Shown here: piece by piece, positions 1 to 8,932 of the stretch
Layout: each line of letters begins with the position of its first letter
How positions within the stretch are numbered: position 1 is the stretch's first letter
Source: Corallincola platygyrae
GTDB lineage: Bacteria > Pseudomonadota > Gammaproteobacteria > Enterobacterales > Neiellaceae
Reading direction: 5' to 3'
DNA: 64,000 nucleotides
NCBI RefSeq assembly: GCF_039544265.1
Contig: NZ_BAABLI010000011.1
Span: 1 to 64,000, forward strand
The notes under the pieces: generated by a model
Databases searched by the model: none
Told to the model about the DNA's origin: nothing
What the model saw: the letters and a program-made list of their open reading frames with translations, nothing else
Translations under genes and position numbers: made by a program

Positions 1-25
1 GTTAGGAGTTAGTTAAAGCAGAAAA

Positions 26-73
26 GCACCCTTATAGGGTGCCCAAAAGCAAAGCCACCTGCTATGCAGGTGG
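26..73 (-). terminator. Tandem hairpins, likely terminator of the brnQ pair
   Basis: Two hairpins follow the end of the leftmost brnQ gene. One has stem CCACCTGC/GCAGGTGG (55-73) and the other GCACCC/GGGTGC (26-42). On the minus strand the second stem is followed by TTTTC, a short U-run. Their position just past the stop codon fits a Rho-independent terminator for the two-gene brnQ unit. Confidence 0.6.
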
Positions 74-98
74 ATTATTTACTGGTTAATTCTCAACT

Positions 99-1427
99 TT
101 AGACCGCAGCTTGTTCCGCCTTTTTCGGCATAAAGAAGCTAATCACCAGTGCCACAGTAACAGGCAGCAGCCAGGCTAAACCATAACTAAACAGGGGTAG
201 CGCCTCAGCAAAATCAAATGCCTCTTTGTTCACCAGGCCAGTCACCTTAACCGCGTCGATTAATGCAAGCAGCAAGGCAACTGACAGCACCAAATAAAAA
301 GCAGATTTAGGTCGTGGCAGCTTATCTACAATCAGATTCAATATCACCAAGGCAATCGCAACTGGATAAAGAGCGAATAACACGGGCACGGAGATAGCGA
401 TCAGCTGTGTCAGCCCAACATTCGCAACCACAGCACAAAGCACTGCTATCACAACCACCCAAGCCTGGTAGCTCAATTTCTGCCAAAGCTTATTAAAGTA
501 GTCGGCACAAGCACTGATAAGCCCTACCGCGGTAGTCAAACAAGCAAGGGTTACTACAGCGGCCAGAATCAGTTTCCCCGGCCCTCCAAACAACGCCTGA
601 ACATAGATTGCGAAGATCTTGCCGCCATTTTCCGCCCCAGGCGCCAACTCACTGCTGGTCACACCGAGATAAAACAGCGACATATAAACAAATGCCAAAC
701 CACTGGCGGCAATGATGCTGGCAAAAATGAGATAACGTGTTTGTAGCTTGGTATCACTGATCTCTTTCTTATGAAGTACATCGACAATCAACATACCAAA
801 CATCAAGGCGCCGAAGGTATCCATGGTGTTGTAGCCTTCCAAAAATCCTTTGGTAAAAGGCTGTGTCAGGTAATCGCCACTGGGCGCTGCTGCAGTGCCT
901 TGAGGATTTACCAAAACCGTAATGGAGAGTACAAGCAGTAATAGAATTAACACCGGCGTCAGAATCTTCCCAATGTAGTCAATCAAGTTGCCTCGGTGCA
1001 AAGCCAAACCTGATGCGACAACAAAAAAGCCGATGGAGTAAGCCAGCAGGATCCAGCTTTGCGATTCTGCTTCGCCTAAAAATGGTTTAAATCCCATCTC
1101 GAAAGCAACCAGGCTGGTTCTGGGTGTCGCAAATGCAGGGCCAATAACAATGAAAATCGCCAGCGTGATAGCAATTCCTATCTGCTTAGGCAACAAGCGA
1201 GTCATTCTCGGCAAACCACCACCGGCCTTGGCACAGGCCAGCAGCGTAACCAGAGGCAACCCTACTGCCGTAAACAGAAAGCCCGCCATTGCCCAATAGA
1301 ATTCAGTGCCCGCCTGCTGACCTGCCAACGGAGGAAAAATGATATTTCCAGCCCCCAGGAAAAAAGCGAAGGTCATAAAACCAAGGGCAAAAATATCACC
1401 TGTTGATAACTGTTTAGATCCAGACAT
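99..1427 (-). CDS. brnQ: Branched-chain amino acid transport carrier (BrnQ/LIVCS family), copy 1
   Basis: This 442-residue, strongly hydrophobic protein matches the BrnQ (LIVCS) family, which imports leucine, isoleucine and valine with sodium or protons across the inner membrane. Family marks include the N-terminal FFLGAGNIIFPPLAG stretch near residues 23-37, the KGFLEGYNTMDTFGALMFG segment and the ACLTTAVGLISA stretch. About 12 membrane helices are expected, and the length is usual for the family. The start is an ATG. It lies 38 bases downstream of a second BrnQ gene on the same strand, so the two are probably cotranscribed. The clear divergence between the copies suggests different substrates or affinities, which is inference. 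Confidence 0.93.
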   Translation of the reverse strand: MSGSKQLSTGDIFALGFMTFAFFLGAGNIIFPPLAGQQAGTEFYWAMAGFLFTAVGLPLVTLLACAKAGGGLPRMTRLLPKQIGIAITLAIFIVIGPAFATPRTSLVAFEMGFKPFLGEAESQSWILLAYSIGFFVVASGLALHRGNLIDYIGKILTPVLILLLLVLSITVLVNPQGTAAAPSGDYLTQPFTKGFLEGYNTMDTFGALMFGMLIVDVLHKKEISDTKLQTRYLIFASIIAASGLAFVYMSLFYLGVTSSELAPGAENGGKIFAIYVQALFGGPGKLILAAVVTLACLTTAVGLISACADYFNKLWQKLSYQAWVVVIAVLCAVVANVGLTQLIAISVPVLFALYPVAIALVILNLIVDKLPRPKSAFYLVLSVALLLALIDAVKVTGLVNKEAFDFAEALPLFSYGLAWLLPVTVALVISFFMPKKAEQAAV

Positions 1428-1465
1428 CTTGTTCTAACTTTTTGATCCGATTAAGAAACTATAGA

Positions 1466-2806
1466 CTAAATATCGCCATTTTCTGTCGCAGGCTGGCTAG
1501 AGAGTTCTTTGCCAAGCAAACAACTTACGGTAACGACCACCACCACAGGCAGCAGCCAACCCAAGCCCAAAGAGAACATGGGGATATACGTTAACCATTC
1601 AACACCCGGCAGATTATCGGTCCAACCAAGGAACTTCGCGCCATCAAATATCCCAAACAAAAGGGCAACACCTACCCCCCAGCGAAATGCTTTAGTAGGC
1701 GCAGGCAAATACTTGGAGATTAGGTTAAGCAGCACGACAACGATTGCCACCGGATAAACGGTGAACAGCACCGGGATCAGCGCATTTATCAATTTGGACA
1801 AGCCAACGTTAGCTACCAGAGTACAGATAACAACCAGAACCATCAGCGTTGGACGGTACTTAAGCTGCGGCCAGCGCTCGCTCAGGTACTCGGCAAATGC
1901 ACTGGTACCGCCAACAGCCGTAGTTAAACAGGCCAGGCCAACCACCAGAGCAAGCACAATCTGCCCTTCTAACCCCATGGAAGACAGCATATAGCGACTA
2001 AAGATTTCACCACCATTTTCTGAGCTGCTGGCTACTTCATGGCTGGTCGCCCCCAGGTAAAACAGAATGATGTAAACCGATGCCAAACCGAGGGCTGCAA
2101 TCATGCCTCCCAGGGTCAGGCTGGCATATTGATGTCGCTGAGCAACAACCCCTTTATCTGCCAGCGTATTAGTAATCAAGACACCAAACAGCATGGCAGC
2201 CAGCAGATCCATGGTCATGTAGCCTTCGAGGAAGCCTTTGGTAAATGGTGTTTCAACAAACTCGCCACTGCCCTCACCCACTGGCGCCAAGGGTGAGGTA
2301 AAGACGACAAACCCCAATACGGCAATCAGTACCAGCATCATAGGCGCGATCAACTTTCCCACACGATTGAGTAGCTTACCTGGATTAAACGCCAGCCAGA
2401 GGGCTAACGCGAAGTAGGTAACAGAGAAACCTGCTAGCAATAGTGATTGATCAACATCTTCGAAAAAGGGTTTGAACCCCATTTCAAAAGCCACCAGCGC
2501 CGTGCGGGGAACACCAAAACCTGGCACCATCACCACGTAGATAGCCATCGCTAGCAACAGACTCGCACTCGGAGGCAAATAACGACCTAACTGCGCTAAT
2601 CCCCCCTTGGCCGCGGCGATAGACACTACACCCAGTAAGGGCAGACCCACTGCTGTGATCAGAAAGCCCAACGTTGCCGGCACCACTTCCTGCCCGGCCA
2701 ATTGCCCTGCCATCGGTGGAAAAATCCAGTTACCTGCGCCCAAGAAAAACGCAAGCAACATAAAGCCCAAACCCAGGGTATCGGCGGTATTAAGTGGACG
2801 GGACAA
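1466..2806 (-). CDS. brnQ: Branched-chain amino acid transport carrier (BrnQ/LIVCS family), copy 2
   Basis: A second BrnQ-type carrier of 446 residues with the same landmarks as its neighbour: FFLGAGNWIFPPMAG near residues 20-34, KGFLEGYMTMDLLAAMLFG and ACLTTAVGGTSA. It should import branched-chain amino acids across the inner membrane. The only sensible start is a TTG at 2806, preceded by GAGG at good spacing; the next in-frame Met lies inside the first membrane segment. It is the upstream member of the pair and is divergent from srmB across about 235 bases that should hold both promoters. Confidence 0.92.
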   Translation of the reverse strand: MSRPLNTADTLGLGFMLLAFFLGAGNWIFPPMAGQLAGQEVVPATLGFLITAVGLPLLGVVSIAAAKGGLAQLGRYLPPSASLLLAMAIYVVMVPGFGVPRTALVAFEMGFKPFFEDVDQSLLLAGFSVTYFALALWLAFNPGKLLNRVGKLIAPMMLVLIAVLGFVVFTSPLAPVGEGSGEFVETPFTKGFLEGYMTMDLLAAMLFGVLITNTLADKGVVAQRHQYASLTLGGMIAALGLASVYIILFYLGATSHEVASSSENGGEIFSRYMLSSMGLEGQIVLALVVGLACLTTAVGGTSAFAEYLSERWPQLKYRPTLMVLVVICTLVANVGLSKLINALIPVLFTVYPVAIVVVLLNLISKYLPAPTKAFRWGVGVALLFGIFDGAKFLGWTDNLPGVEWLTYIPMFSLGLGWLLPVVVVVTVSCLLGKELSSQPATENGDI

Positions 2807-3041
2807 GTGAAAACCTCAAGTTGCGCAAAGACTGATTAACACTGAGCTAACAAGCGCTTGGCCCAGCAAAATTATCGGCAGACATTATCATGATCACACC
2901 TCATCACAAAATGTGAAGTTCGCACAATTCGAATAAAAACCGACCAATACACTCAGTTTATTTAAGTTAATCCAGAAGATAGCTGCTGCATCGCACAGTC
3001 TGGGTTAGAATAATGGCATTACAATGCCCAGTAGACTCAGC

Positions 3042-4292
3042 ATGACAGAAGATTTTTCCCAACTAGAGCTTGATCCCGTTCTGATCGAAGCCCTTACCCT
3101 GTTAGGACACGATAAACCAACCACTATCCAGTCTCAGATGATCCCGGAAGCTCTGGATCAACGGGATGTGATGGCATCAGCCCCCACAGGCACAGGAAAA
3201 ACTGCTGCATTTTTGCTGCCAGCACTTCAGCACTTGCTCGACTTTCCACGCCGCAAACCGGGACCACCAAGAATCCTGGTGTTGGTTCCAACACGGGAGC
3301 TGGCAAATCAGGTGCTTGACTATGCTTTGGCACTAACAAAGCTCACCGAGCTCAAATGCGCAGCGATCACCGGCGGTGTCAATTATGAAGACCATGTCGG
3401 TACGCTGCACGGAAGTTGCGATCTGGTAGTCGCAACACCAGGACGCCTGATGGAGTACATAGAGGGCGAAGTGTTTGATTGCCGTGCCGTTGAGTGCCTG
3501 ATCCTTGATGAAGCCGATCGCATGCTGGATATGGGGTTCATTAAAGAGATGGACCGCATCGCTGACGAAACACGCTGGCGCAAACAAACCTTGCTGCTTT
3601 CAGCCACGCTGGAAGGTAAAGGCTTAGAGAAGTTTGCCCGTAATGTATTAACTGAACCCGCCGTAGTTCACGCAAAACCACCCCGCCGGGAATCAAACAA
3701 AATCATCCAATGGGTGCACTTGGCGGATGACCTAAACCACAAACATCAATTGCTTAGTGCCCTACTCAACGATGAGGGCACCCAACACGCGATTGTCTTT
3801 GTGAAGACCCGTGAACGTCTCACGGCGCTTTCCGCCGCGCTGGATAACGCAGGTATAGTGCACAGCTGGATCCGTGGCGAAATGGCCCAGGATAAACGCA
3901 ATGCGGCTCTGGCCCGCTTTAAAGCGGGAGAAACCAATGTGCTGCTAGCGACTGATGTCGCAGCTCGTGGCCTGGATATTCCCGATATCAGCCATGTCAT
4001 CAACTATGATCTGCCGCGCACTGCCGATATCTATGTGCATCGAATTGGCCGTACTGCACGCGCAGGCAAAAAAGGGACGGCTATCAGTTTGATCGAAGCG
4101 CATGACATGGCCAACCTGGCGCGTATCGAGCGCTACACCAACCAGGCTCTGAAGCGTCGAGTCATTGAAGGACTGGCGCCTCAGCACAAAGAAGCCAAAT
4201 TGCCGTCCAAGAGCAAGAAAAAGAAGAAAAAATTGACTTCAGCCCAAGCAAAGAGAAAAGCTAAGAAGCAGACTAAACGCAAATCGCAATAA
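3042..4292 (+). CDS. srmB: ATP-dependent RNA helicase SrmB
   Basis: A 416-residue DEAD-box helicase. Visible motifs are the Q-motif region near residue 30, ASAPTGTGKTAA (45-56), PTREL (83-87), DEAD (156-159), SAT (187-189) and HRIGRTARAG near residue 335, followed by a lysine-rich tail. The segments LLPALQHLLDFPR and ETRWRKQTLL and the tail match E. coli SrmB, which helps early assembly of the 50S ribosomal subunit. I chose the ATG at 3042 because the following residues (TEDFSQLELD) align with the E. coli N-terminus; an ATG 18 bases earlier would add six residues. There is no strong ribosome-binding site at either start. It stands alone, divergent from brnQ. Confidence 0.93.
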   Translation: MTEDFSQLELDPVLIEALTLLGHDKPTTIQSQMIPEALDQRDVMASAPTGTGKTAAFLLPALQHLLDFPRRKPGPPRILVLVPTRELANQVLDYALALTKLTELKCAAITGGVNYEDHVGTLHGSCDLVVATPGRLMEYIEGEVFDCRAVECLILDEADRMLDMGFIKEMDRIADETRWRKQTLLLSATLEGKGLEKFARNVLTEPAVVHAKPPRRESNKIIQWVHLADDLNHKHQLLSALLNDEGTQHAIVFVKTRERLTALSAALDNAGIVHSWIRGEMAQDKRNAALARFKAGETNVLLATDVAARGLDIPDISHVINYDLPRTADIYVHRIGRTARAGKKGTAISLIEAHDMANLARIERYTNQALKRRVIEGLAPQHKEAKLPSKSKKKKKKLTSAQAKRKAKKQTKRKSQ

Positions 4293-4314
4293 TTCTCACC
4301 CAGAGTTGAACAAC

Positions 4315-4339
4315 GTCGACTTCTGGGCTGGAAGTCGAC
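4315..4339 (+). promoter_or_regulatory. Perfect 9-bp hairpin ending just before the dmeF start codon
   Basis: The arms GTCGACTTC and GAAGTCGAC enclose a 7-base loop and end three bases before the ATG at 4343. There is no U-run, so it does not look like a terminator for srmB. It covers the place where the ribosome-binding site of the metal exporter should be, so it might modulate translation; that is inference. Confidence 0.4.
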
Positions 4340-4342
4340 GAA

Positions 4343-5308
4343 ATGATTATGAAACAGCAAGCCCAAGCTCCCAAGTGTCCACAACACAATTTTCAACCTG
4401 AACACACACAAGGCGAGCAACGCACTTGGTACGTGCTTTGGTTAACAGCCATTACCATGGTGGTCGAGATCGTAGCGGGCACGCTATTTGGCTCGATGGC
4501 ACTGTTGGCTGACGGCTGGCACATGGCGACACACGTTGCTGCATTCACAATTACACTGTTCGCCTATCGCTACGCTCGTCGGCATGCAGATAACCCTAGG
4601 TTCACCTTTGGCACAGGCAAAGTGTCATCACTGGGCGGTTTTGCCAGTGCGGTAGCCCTTGCCGTGGTCGCTTTATTTATGGCGATGGAATCCATTGAAC
4701 GCCTGGTGTCCCCCAAAGATATCTTGTTTGATCAGGCGATTATGGTTGCCGTTATTGGGTTAACGGTTAACTTAGTCAGTGCCTGGCTATTGATGGGCGC
4801 AGGTCATCATCATCATCATGATCATGAACACGCGCACAGCGAGCATACTCACCATGACCACACCCACCATGAGCATAGCCACCATGATCATAATCTGCGT
4901 GCAGCTTACTTACATGTCTTGGCTGATGCACTGACCTCCATAACCGCGATTGTTGCCTTGTTGGCAGGTAAATGGATGGGCTGGCACTGGATGGATCCAC
5001 TGATGGGGATTGTCGGTGCGTTGGTAATTACCCACTGGGCGTTTGGCTTACTTAAACAAACCAGCGAGGTACTACTTGACCAGTCGCCGAGCCAGCAGCG
5101 CAAACAGGCGATGCTTGATGCCTTACACCAGATAGATGGCACCAAAGTCACAGACTTTCACCTCTGGCAGATATCTCCAAATTACTACGCGGCTGTGATC
5201 AGCATCACCACTGAAAAACATCAAGATTCAGATGTTTACCGTAAAAAGTTAAGCTCGTTCGACGAAGTAAAACACCTTACCATCGAGCTCTCTCTCAGTG
5301 CTCAATAG
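4343..5308 (+). CDS. dmeF: Cation diffusion facilitator with His-rich loop (DmeF-like Co/Ni exporter)
   Basis: A 321-residue inner-membrane CDF transporter that should exchange divalent metal (cobalt or nickel in the DmeF branch) for protons and so give metal tolerance. About six membrane segments are visible. The metal-site motifs are LLADGWHMATH in helix 2 and HVLADALTS in helix 5. A loop near residues 154-187 is packed with His and Asp, typical of this branch, and a Cys/His-containing N-terminal tail (KCPQHNFQPEH) fits DmeF. The start could be the ATG at 4343 or at 4349; both lack a clear Shine-Dalgarno. The next gene starts 7 bases after the stop, suggesting an operon. Confidence 0.88.
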   Translation: MIMKQQAQAPKCPQHNFQPEHTQGEQRTWYVLWLTAITMVVEIVAGTLFGSMALLADGWHMATHVAAFTITLFAYRYARRHADNPRFTFGTGKVSSLGGFASAVALAVVALFMAMESIERLVSPKDILFDQAIMVAVIGLTVNLVSAWLLMGAGHHHHHDHEHAHSEHTHHDHTHHEHSHHDHNLRAAYLHVLADALTSITAIVALLAGKWMGWHWMDPLMGIVGALVITHWAFGLLKQTSEVLLDQSPSQQRKQAMLDALHQIDGTKVTDFHLWQISPNYYAAVISITTEKHQDSDVYRKKLSSFDEVKHLTIELSLSAQ

Positions 5309-5315
5309 CGGTTCT

Positions 5316-5759
5316 ATGAAAGCACACGGATATACAAATATTTACCATCAGGGCCAGGTTCTCTGGATCCGGGTTCAGGGCGGGATTAACCTGGAGTTTT
5401 CTGAGCAGTATCGCGATAGTGTGATTTCCGCAGCCACTGAAGTCAGTAAAGAACCATGGATACGCGTAACAGACATCCGAGAATGGCAGTTAGGTGGCCC
5501 AGAAATCATACCGGCTCTAAATCAGCTGATGAGATGGTGTGAAGAGCACAATATGGCTCACAGCATCAACCTGGTATCGATGGAAAACCTGCAGGTTCAC
5601 ATGCTCGACCAGATGATGCAGGGAGTTTCACGGCATTCAGAACGCCATGTGCTTAAAACCCTCGACGATACACTGGATCTACTGCAACACTTATCCCATC
5701 CTGTAGACTCGACGCCGCTGCTAACGGCGCTATACCCTGAGCTAAACACAGGAAACTAA
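5316..5759 (+). CDS. Uncharacterised STAS/SpoIIAA-like small protein
   Basis: A 147-residue soluble protein without signal peptide or membrane segment. The alternating strand/helix pattern, with the opening YHQGQVLWIRVQGGINLEF and later WIRVTDIREWQ, resembles STAS or SpoIIAA-like folds, but I do not recognise a named family. The protein at 58029-58451 has the same layout, so the two may be distant paralogues. I prefer the ATG at 5316, 7 bases after the dmeF stop; an in-frame GTG at 5298 overlapping dmeF is the alternative. Tight spacing to the genes on both sides indicates one transcription unit. Function unknown. Confidence 0.7.
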   Translation: MKAHGYTNIYHQGQVLWIRVQGGINLEFSEQYRDSVISAATEVSKEPWIRVTDIREWQLGGPEIIPALNQLMRWCEEHNMAHSINLVSMENLQVHMLDQMMQGVSRHSERHVLKTLDDTLDLLQHLSHPVDSTPLLTALYPELNTGN

Positions 5760-5761
5760 GT

Positions 5762-6610
5762 ATGGCTGAAGCCATTATTACCCAGCTTAATATCTATCCA
5801 GTGAAGTCTTTGGGCGCTATATCTCTAAACCAGAGCACACTGACAACCCAGGGCCTTGCCTTTGATCGCCAATGGATGTTGGTAGATGCTAAAGGTCGAT
5901 TTGTCACCCAACGGCAGTGTCCGGCACTTGCCAAAATAAAACCAAAACTCACAGATTCAGAACTGGTTTTGTGCTGCGAAGGCGAGCAACCACTATCGAT
6001 CTCACTTTCGGCTCTGCCCCAGTCTAAACGCATGGTGCAGGTGTGGAGTGACACAGCGAAAGCCCTGGATGAAGGCGAATTAGTGGCTCAATGGCTAAGT
6101 CAGGCGCTCAAAGAAGATTGGCCCAGACCTATTTACCTGGTCAGATTCGATCCCAAGCGACAGCGACCGGTGAGTGAGAAGCACCTGAATGCGCACGAAA
6201 GCGCAGATACCTTTTTTGCCGACGGTTACCCCTTCCTTGTGACAAACGAGGCAACACTAACCTGGCTGAATCAGAAGCTGGAAGAAAAAAACCTACCCGA
6301 AGTAACCATGGACCGTTTTCGTCCCAACATCGTGGTTAAAGGGCCTGCGCCTCTGTCTGAAAACAGCATTCGGGAACTCAGCCATAACAAATACGTACTG
6401 GGATTAAGAAAGCCCTGCCAACGATGCCCAATGATAACGGTGGACCAAACTGAGGGGGTACGACAGCAACCCGCAGGAGAGCCACTTCGAACCTTAAGTG
6501 AGCTCAACACGCTCGGAGAAGAGAAACCCGGTGCCTACTTTGGACAAAACGCTATTCTGCTAATAGGTAAAAGCGAGCAAATAGCCGTAGGCGACCGACT
6601 GGAGTTGTGA
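5762..6610 (+). CDS. MOSC domain-containing protein (YcbX-like, without ferredoxin domain)
   Basis: A 282-residue protein with an N-terminal MOSC beta-barrel (ITQLNIYPVKSLGAISL, then FDRQWMLVD) and a C-terminal MOSC domain containing RFRPNIVV and the Cys-bearing KPCQRCPMITVDQ. In known members such as mARC and E. coli YcbX this fold holds the molybdenum cofactor and reduces N-hydroxylated compounds. E. coli YcbX carries an extra C-terminal 2Fe-2S ferredoxin domain; this protein stops before it, so an outside electron donor would be needed. The conserved Cys that ligates Mo is plausibly one of the pair in CQRC. The ATG lies 2 bases after the preceding stop, with AGGA overlapping that gene's end. 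Confidence 0.85.
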   Translation: MAEAIITQLNIYPVKSLGAISLNQSTLTTQGLAFDRQWMLVDAKGRFVTQRQCPALAKIKPKLTDSELVLCCEGEQPLSISLSALPQSKRMVQVWSDTAKALDEGELVAQWLSQALKEDWPRPIYLVRFDPKRQRPVSEKHLNAHESADTFFADGYPFLVTNEATLTWLNQKLEEKNLPEVTMDRFRPNIVVKGPAPLSENSIRELSHNKYVLGLRKPCQRCPMITVDQTEGVRQQPAGEPLRTLSELNTLGEEKPGAYFGQNAILLIGKSEQIAVGDRLEL

Positions 6611-6634
6611 TTCGGGCTATGATTTGTGGCGGCG

Positions 6635-7423
6635 CTACTCGTAGCGCCGCTGTTGTTTGGTCTGGATAGTCCGAATGTAGCCGTGCCAAGTCGCGTATCC
6701 CAACAGTGGCATAACAATCACCATTCCAATGCCGCCTGTCGCGAACCCGATAAACACCCCAATGAACAGAATAATTGCCCATACGAACATGGCGGGTAGG
6801 TTGTTTTTCGCGGCGTTGACACTGGTGAAAATGGCCGTCATTGTGTCGACTCGACGTTCCATCATGAGCGGCAATGAAAATACCGAAATTGCGAATACAA
6901 AGCTGCTAAAAATCACCCCAAACAGTGACCCCAGCATCAGGAAGGGTAAAAATTCTTCAAAGTGAGCGCCTTGCACGCTGGGATACAGCGCATGAATCAA
7001 CGCAGCCACGCGCATCCACACCATCATAGTCAACGACAGTATTAGTGCGAAGCCCCACTCGGAACCTCGGTTGCGGCCGATGGCTTTAGCCGAGTGCACA
7101 AAAGAGGGTTTGTGGCCTTTCTCCAACTCCCAGCTCACATCATAGAGCCCCGTCGCCAGAAACGGACCGATCAGTACAAACAGCATCAGGCTCGGCAGTA
7201 TCACTAAGTGACTGCCATGCATATACACAAGAGCAATTATCAGCGCAGATGCAACGGCAAACAAAATGCCGTAAGTGAGACTTAGTAAAGGCACTCGTTT
7301 GAAGTCGTCTACCGCCAGCGCGAGCCAGTGAAGAGGTTCCCAGTTTCCCAACCGATTGCAGGGAATTGTTCTCGCGAATGCCTTATCGTATACGTTTTTC
7401 GCGGTTGGTATTGAGCCAGCCAT
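6635..7423 (-). CDS. DUF2189 integral membrane protein
   Basis: A 262-residue inner-membrane protein that matches the DUF2189 family in length and layout: a soluble N-terminus (NVYDKAFARTIPCNRLGNWEPLHWLALAVDDF) followed by about six hydrophobic segments and a basic C-terminus. The family has no established function. It starts 2 bases after the stop of the gene at 7426-7974, on the same strand, so the two are very likely cotranscribed. It converges on the MOSC gene with only 24 bases between them, and no clear terminator is visible there. Confidence 0.82.
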   Translation of the reverse strand: MAGSIPTAKNVYDKAFARTIPCNRLGNWEPLHWLALAVDDFKRVPLLSLTYGILFAVASALIIALVYMHGSHLVILPSLMLFVLIGPFLATGLYDVSWELEKGHKPSFVHSAKAIGRNRGSEWGFALILSLTMMVWMRVAALIHALYPSVQGAHFEEFLPFLMLGSLFGVIFSSFVFAISVFSLPLMMERRVDTMTAIFTSVNAAKNNLPAMFVWAIILFIGVFIGFATGGIGMVIVMPLLGYATWHGYIRTIQTKQQRRYE

Positions 7424-7425
7424 GA

Positions 7426-7974
7426 TTACCTCCAGTCGTCGGTATGATGAACCAAACGCCCGCCATGAAGCGGATTGATTACGTTTTCAGCTCGATTGAC
7501 GTAATGGACATCGTTTGCATAGGCCATCATGACTCGCTGAATAACACTTTCCTGCTCAGGCCTTGCGGTAACAACCAGTACGGCTTCGCCTTGAAGCAGA
7601 TCGTCGTGGTATGCAGCGAGTTTGTAGTTGTCATGGTTAAAACCAATCATGCCGCCCACCCAGGTACCAAACATGGTCAAAAACACAATGACCAGCGTGC
7701 TGCCCGCAACCCCCAACGACACTAAGCCGCTACTGTTCAAACCCCACACAGATGCTGTTGACAGCAGCAGGCAGAACAGGCCGCCACGCATCATCATGTG
7801 CACCACATCGCGCTCTTCTAGAAAGCTGGCGCTGTTTACACGCAGTCGGCTGAGAGATGGTTTGTCTCGGGAAACAAATTTGATTTGGTTGTTGTGAATG
7901 CCCGCATCACACAGGCTTTTGTGGATCAATTCACCGTGATCCAGACTATTGAGAATGAAATGTAGTTGTCGCAT
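7426..7974 (-). CDS. Uncharacterised membrane protein with two central helices
   Basis: A 182-residue protein. The ATG at 7974 is chosen because GGAGGG sits just upstream; the frame stays open for 30 further codons but without a comparable site. The N-terminus (LHFILNSLDHGELIHKSLCDAGI) looks like a ferredoxin-like or ACT-like soluble domain. Two hydrophobic segments around residues 60-105 follow, including a glycine-rich GTWVGGMIGFNHD stretch, then a soluble tail with EAVLVVTARPEQ. I do not recognise a characterised family. It is directly upstream of, and coupled to, the DUF2189 gene; the two may form one membrane complex, which is inference. Confidence 0.72.
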   Translation of the reverse strand: MRQLHFILNSLDHGELIHKSLCDAGIHNNQIKFVSRDKPSLSRLRVNSASFLEERDVVHMMMRGGLFCLLLSTASVWGLNSSGLVSLGVAGSTLVIVFLTMFGTWVGGMIGFNHDNYKLAAYHDDLLQGEAVLVVTARPEQESVIQRVMMAYANDVHYVNRAENVINPLHGGRLVHHTDDWR

Positions 7975-8062
7975 TGAGGCACCCTCCGATTGCGAGCTAA
8001 CACTGCTTACGGGTGGTGCTGTTGATAAGTTCACTTGGGGCGCCAGAAACAGACAAGGGATC

Positions 8063-8088
8063 AAAAAAGCCGAGCATATGCTCGGCTT
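8063..8088 (-). terminator. Palindromic terminator after yaaA
   Basis: A near-perfect palindrome with stem AAGCCGAGCA/TGCTCGGCTT is followed on the minus strand by six T residues. It lies 20 bases past the yaaA stop codon and fits a Rho-independent terminator. Confidence 0.8.
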
Positions 8089-8107
8089 CTTGTTAGCTCA
8101 ACAGAGC

Positions 8108-8881
8108 CTAGCTATGGTCTCGTTTGAACACCCACTCATAGTCGGTAGAGTCAGTGCCAGAGAAGTAATAGCCGCCCTCACCGAACAACTTGAGCTGCTC
8201 CGGATCGGTCAGTTGATTCTCAATCATATACCGCGCCATCATGCCCCTGGCTTTCTTGGCATAGAAGCTGATCACCTTGTACTGACCATTTTTCAGATCC
8301 TTAAATACAGGGGTGATCACCAGTGCTTTCAGCGACTTCAATTTGACTGATTTGAAATACTCATTTGATGCCAGGTTAATAAGCACACGATCTTTCTGTT
8401 CGGTAAGAGCTTCGCTGAGCGTTTGCGTAATGATCTCGCCCCAAAACTGATAGAGATTATTGCCACGCTCATTATCCAGTTTTGTACCCATTTCCAACCG
8501 ATAAGGCTGCATCAAATCCAGCGGTTTAAGTAACCCATAAAGTCCAGACAATATTCGCAGGTGATCCTGCGCCCAGTCGAAATCACGCTGACTAAAGCTG
8601 TTCGCATCCATACCTTCGTAAACATCACCTTTAAATGCGAGCAATGCCTGCTTGGCATTGTCTGGGGTGAAGTCCGGCTGCCACTCCTGAAAACGTGCAG
8701 CATTTAGCCCTGCCAATTTATCACTGATTTTCATTAAGCTGGCGATCTGGTCAGGGGTTAGCTGACGACAACGGTCGATCAATACCTGAGACTGATCCAG
8801 CAAACTGGGAAGACTATAGTTGTCCGTTGCAGGCGGCGTTTCGTAGTCCAGCGTTTTGGCTGGTGAGATAACAGCTAACAT
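8108..8881 (-). CDS. yaaA: Peroxide stress protein YaaA (DUF328/UPF0246)
   Basis: A 257-residue cytosolic protein that matches the YaaA family over its full length, opening with MLAVISPAKTLDYETPP and carrying FKGDVYEGM, RILSGLYGLLKPLDLMQPYRLEMGT, INLASNEYFKSV and the C-terminal ARGMMARYMI. In E. coli YaaA is induced by OxyR and lowers free iron during hydrogen peroxide stress. It appears as a single gene with its own terminator. I see no OxyR site I would defend. Confidence 0.94.
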   Translation of the reverse strand: MLAVISPAKTLDYETPPATDNYSLPSLLDQSQVLIDRCRQLTPDQIASLMKISDKLAGLNAARFQEWQPDFTPDNAKQALLAFKGDVYEGMDANSFSQRDFDWAQDHLRILSGLYGLLKPLDLMQPYRLEMGTKLDNERGNNLYQFWGEIITQTLSEALTEQKDRVLINLASNEYFKSVKLKSLKALVITPVFKDLKNGQYKVISFYAKKARGMMARYMIENQLTDPEQLKLFGEGGYYFSGTDSTDYEWVFKRDHS

Positions 8882-8932
8882 GGGAATAGCCCCTACTAAT
8901 TAAAAATTAGCAGCGACTATATCATAGGATTT

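Noticed and set aside
2890..2930. TCACA/TGTGA repeats in the brnQ-srmB intergenic region as a CRP site
   Set aside because: Spacing and orientation do not fit TGTGA-N6-TCACA.
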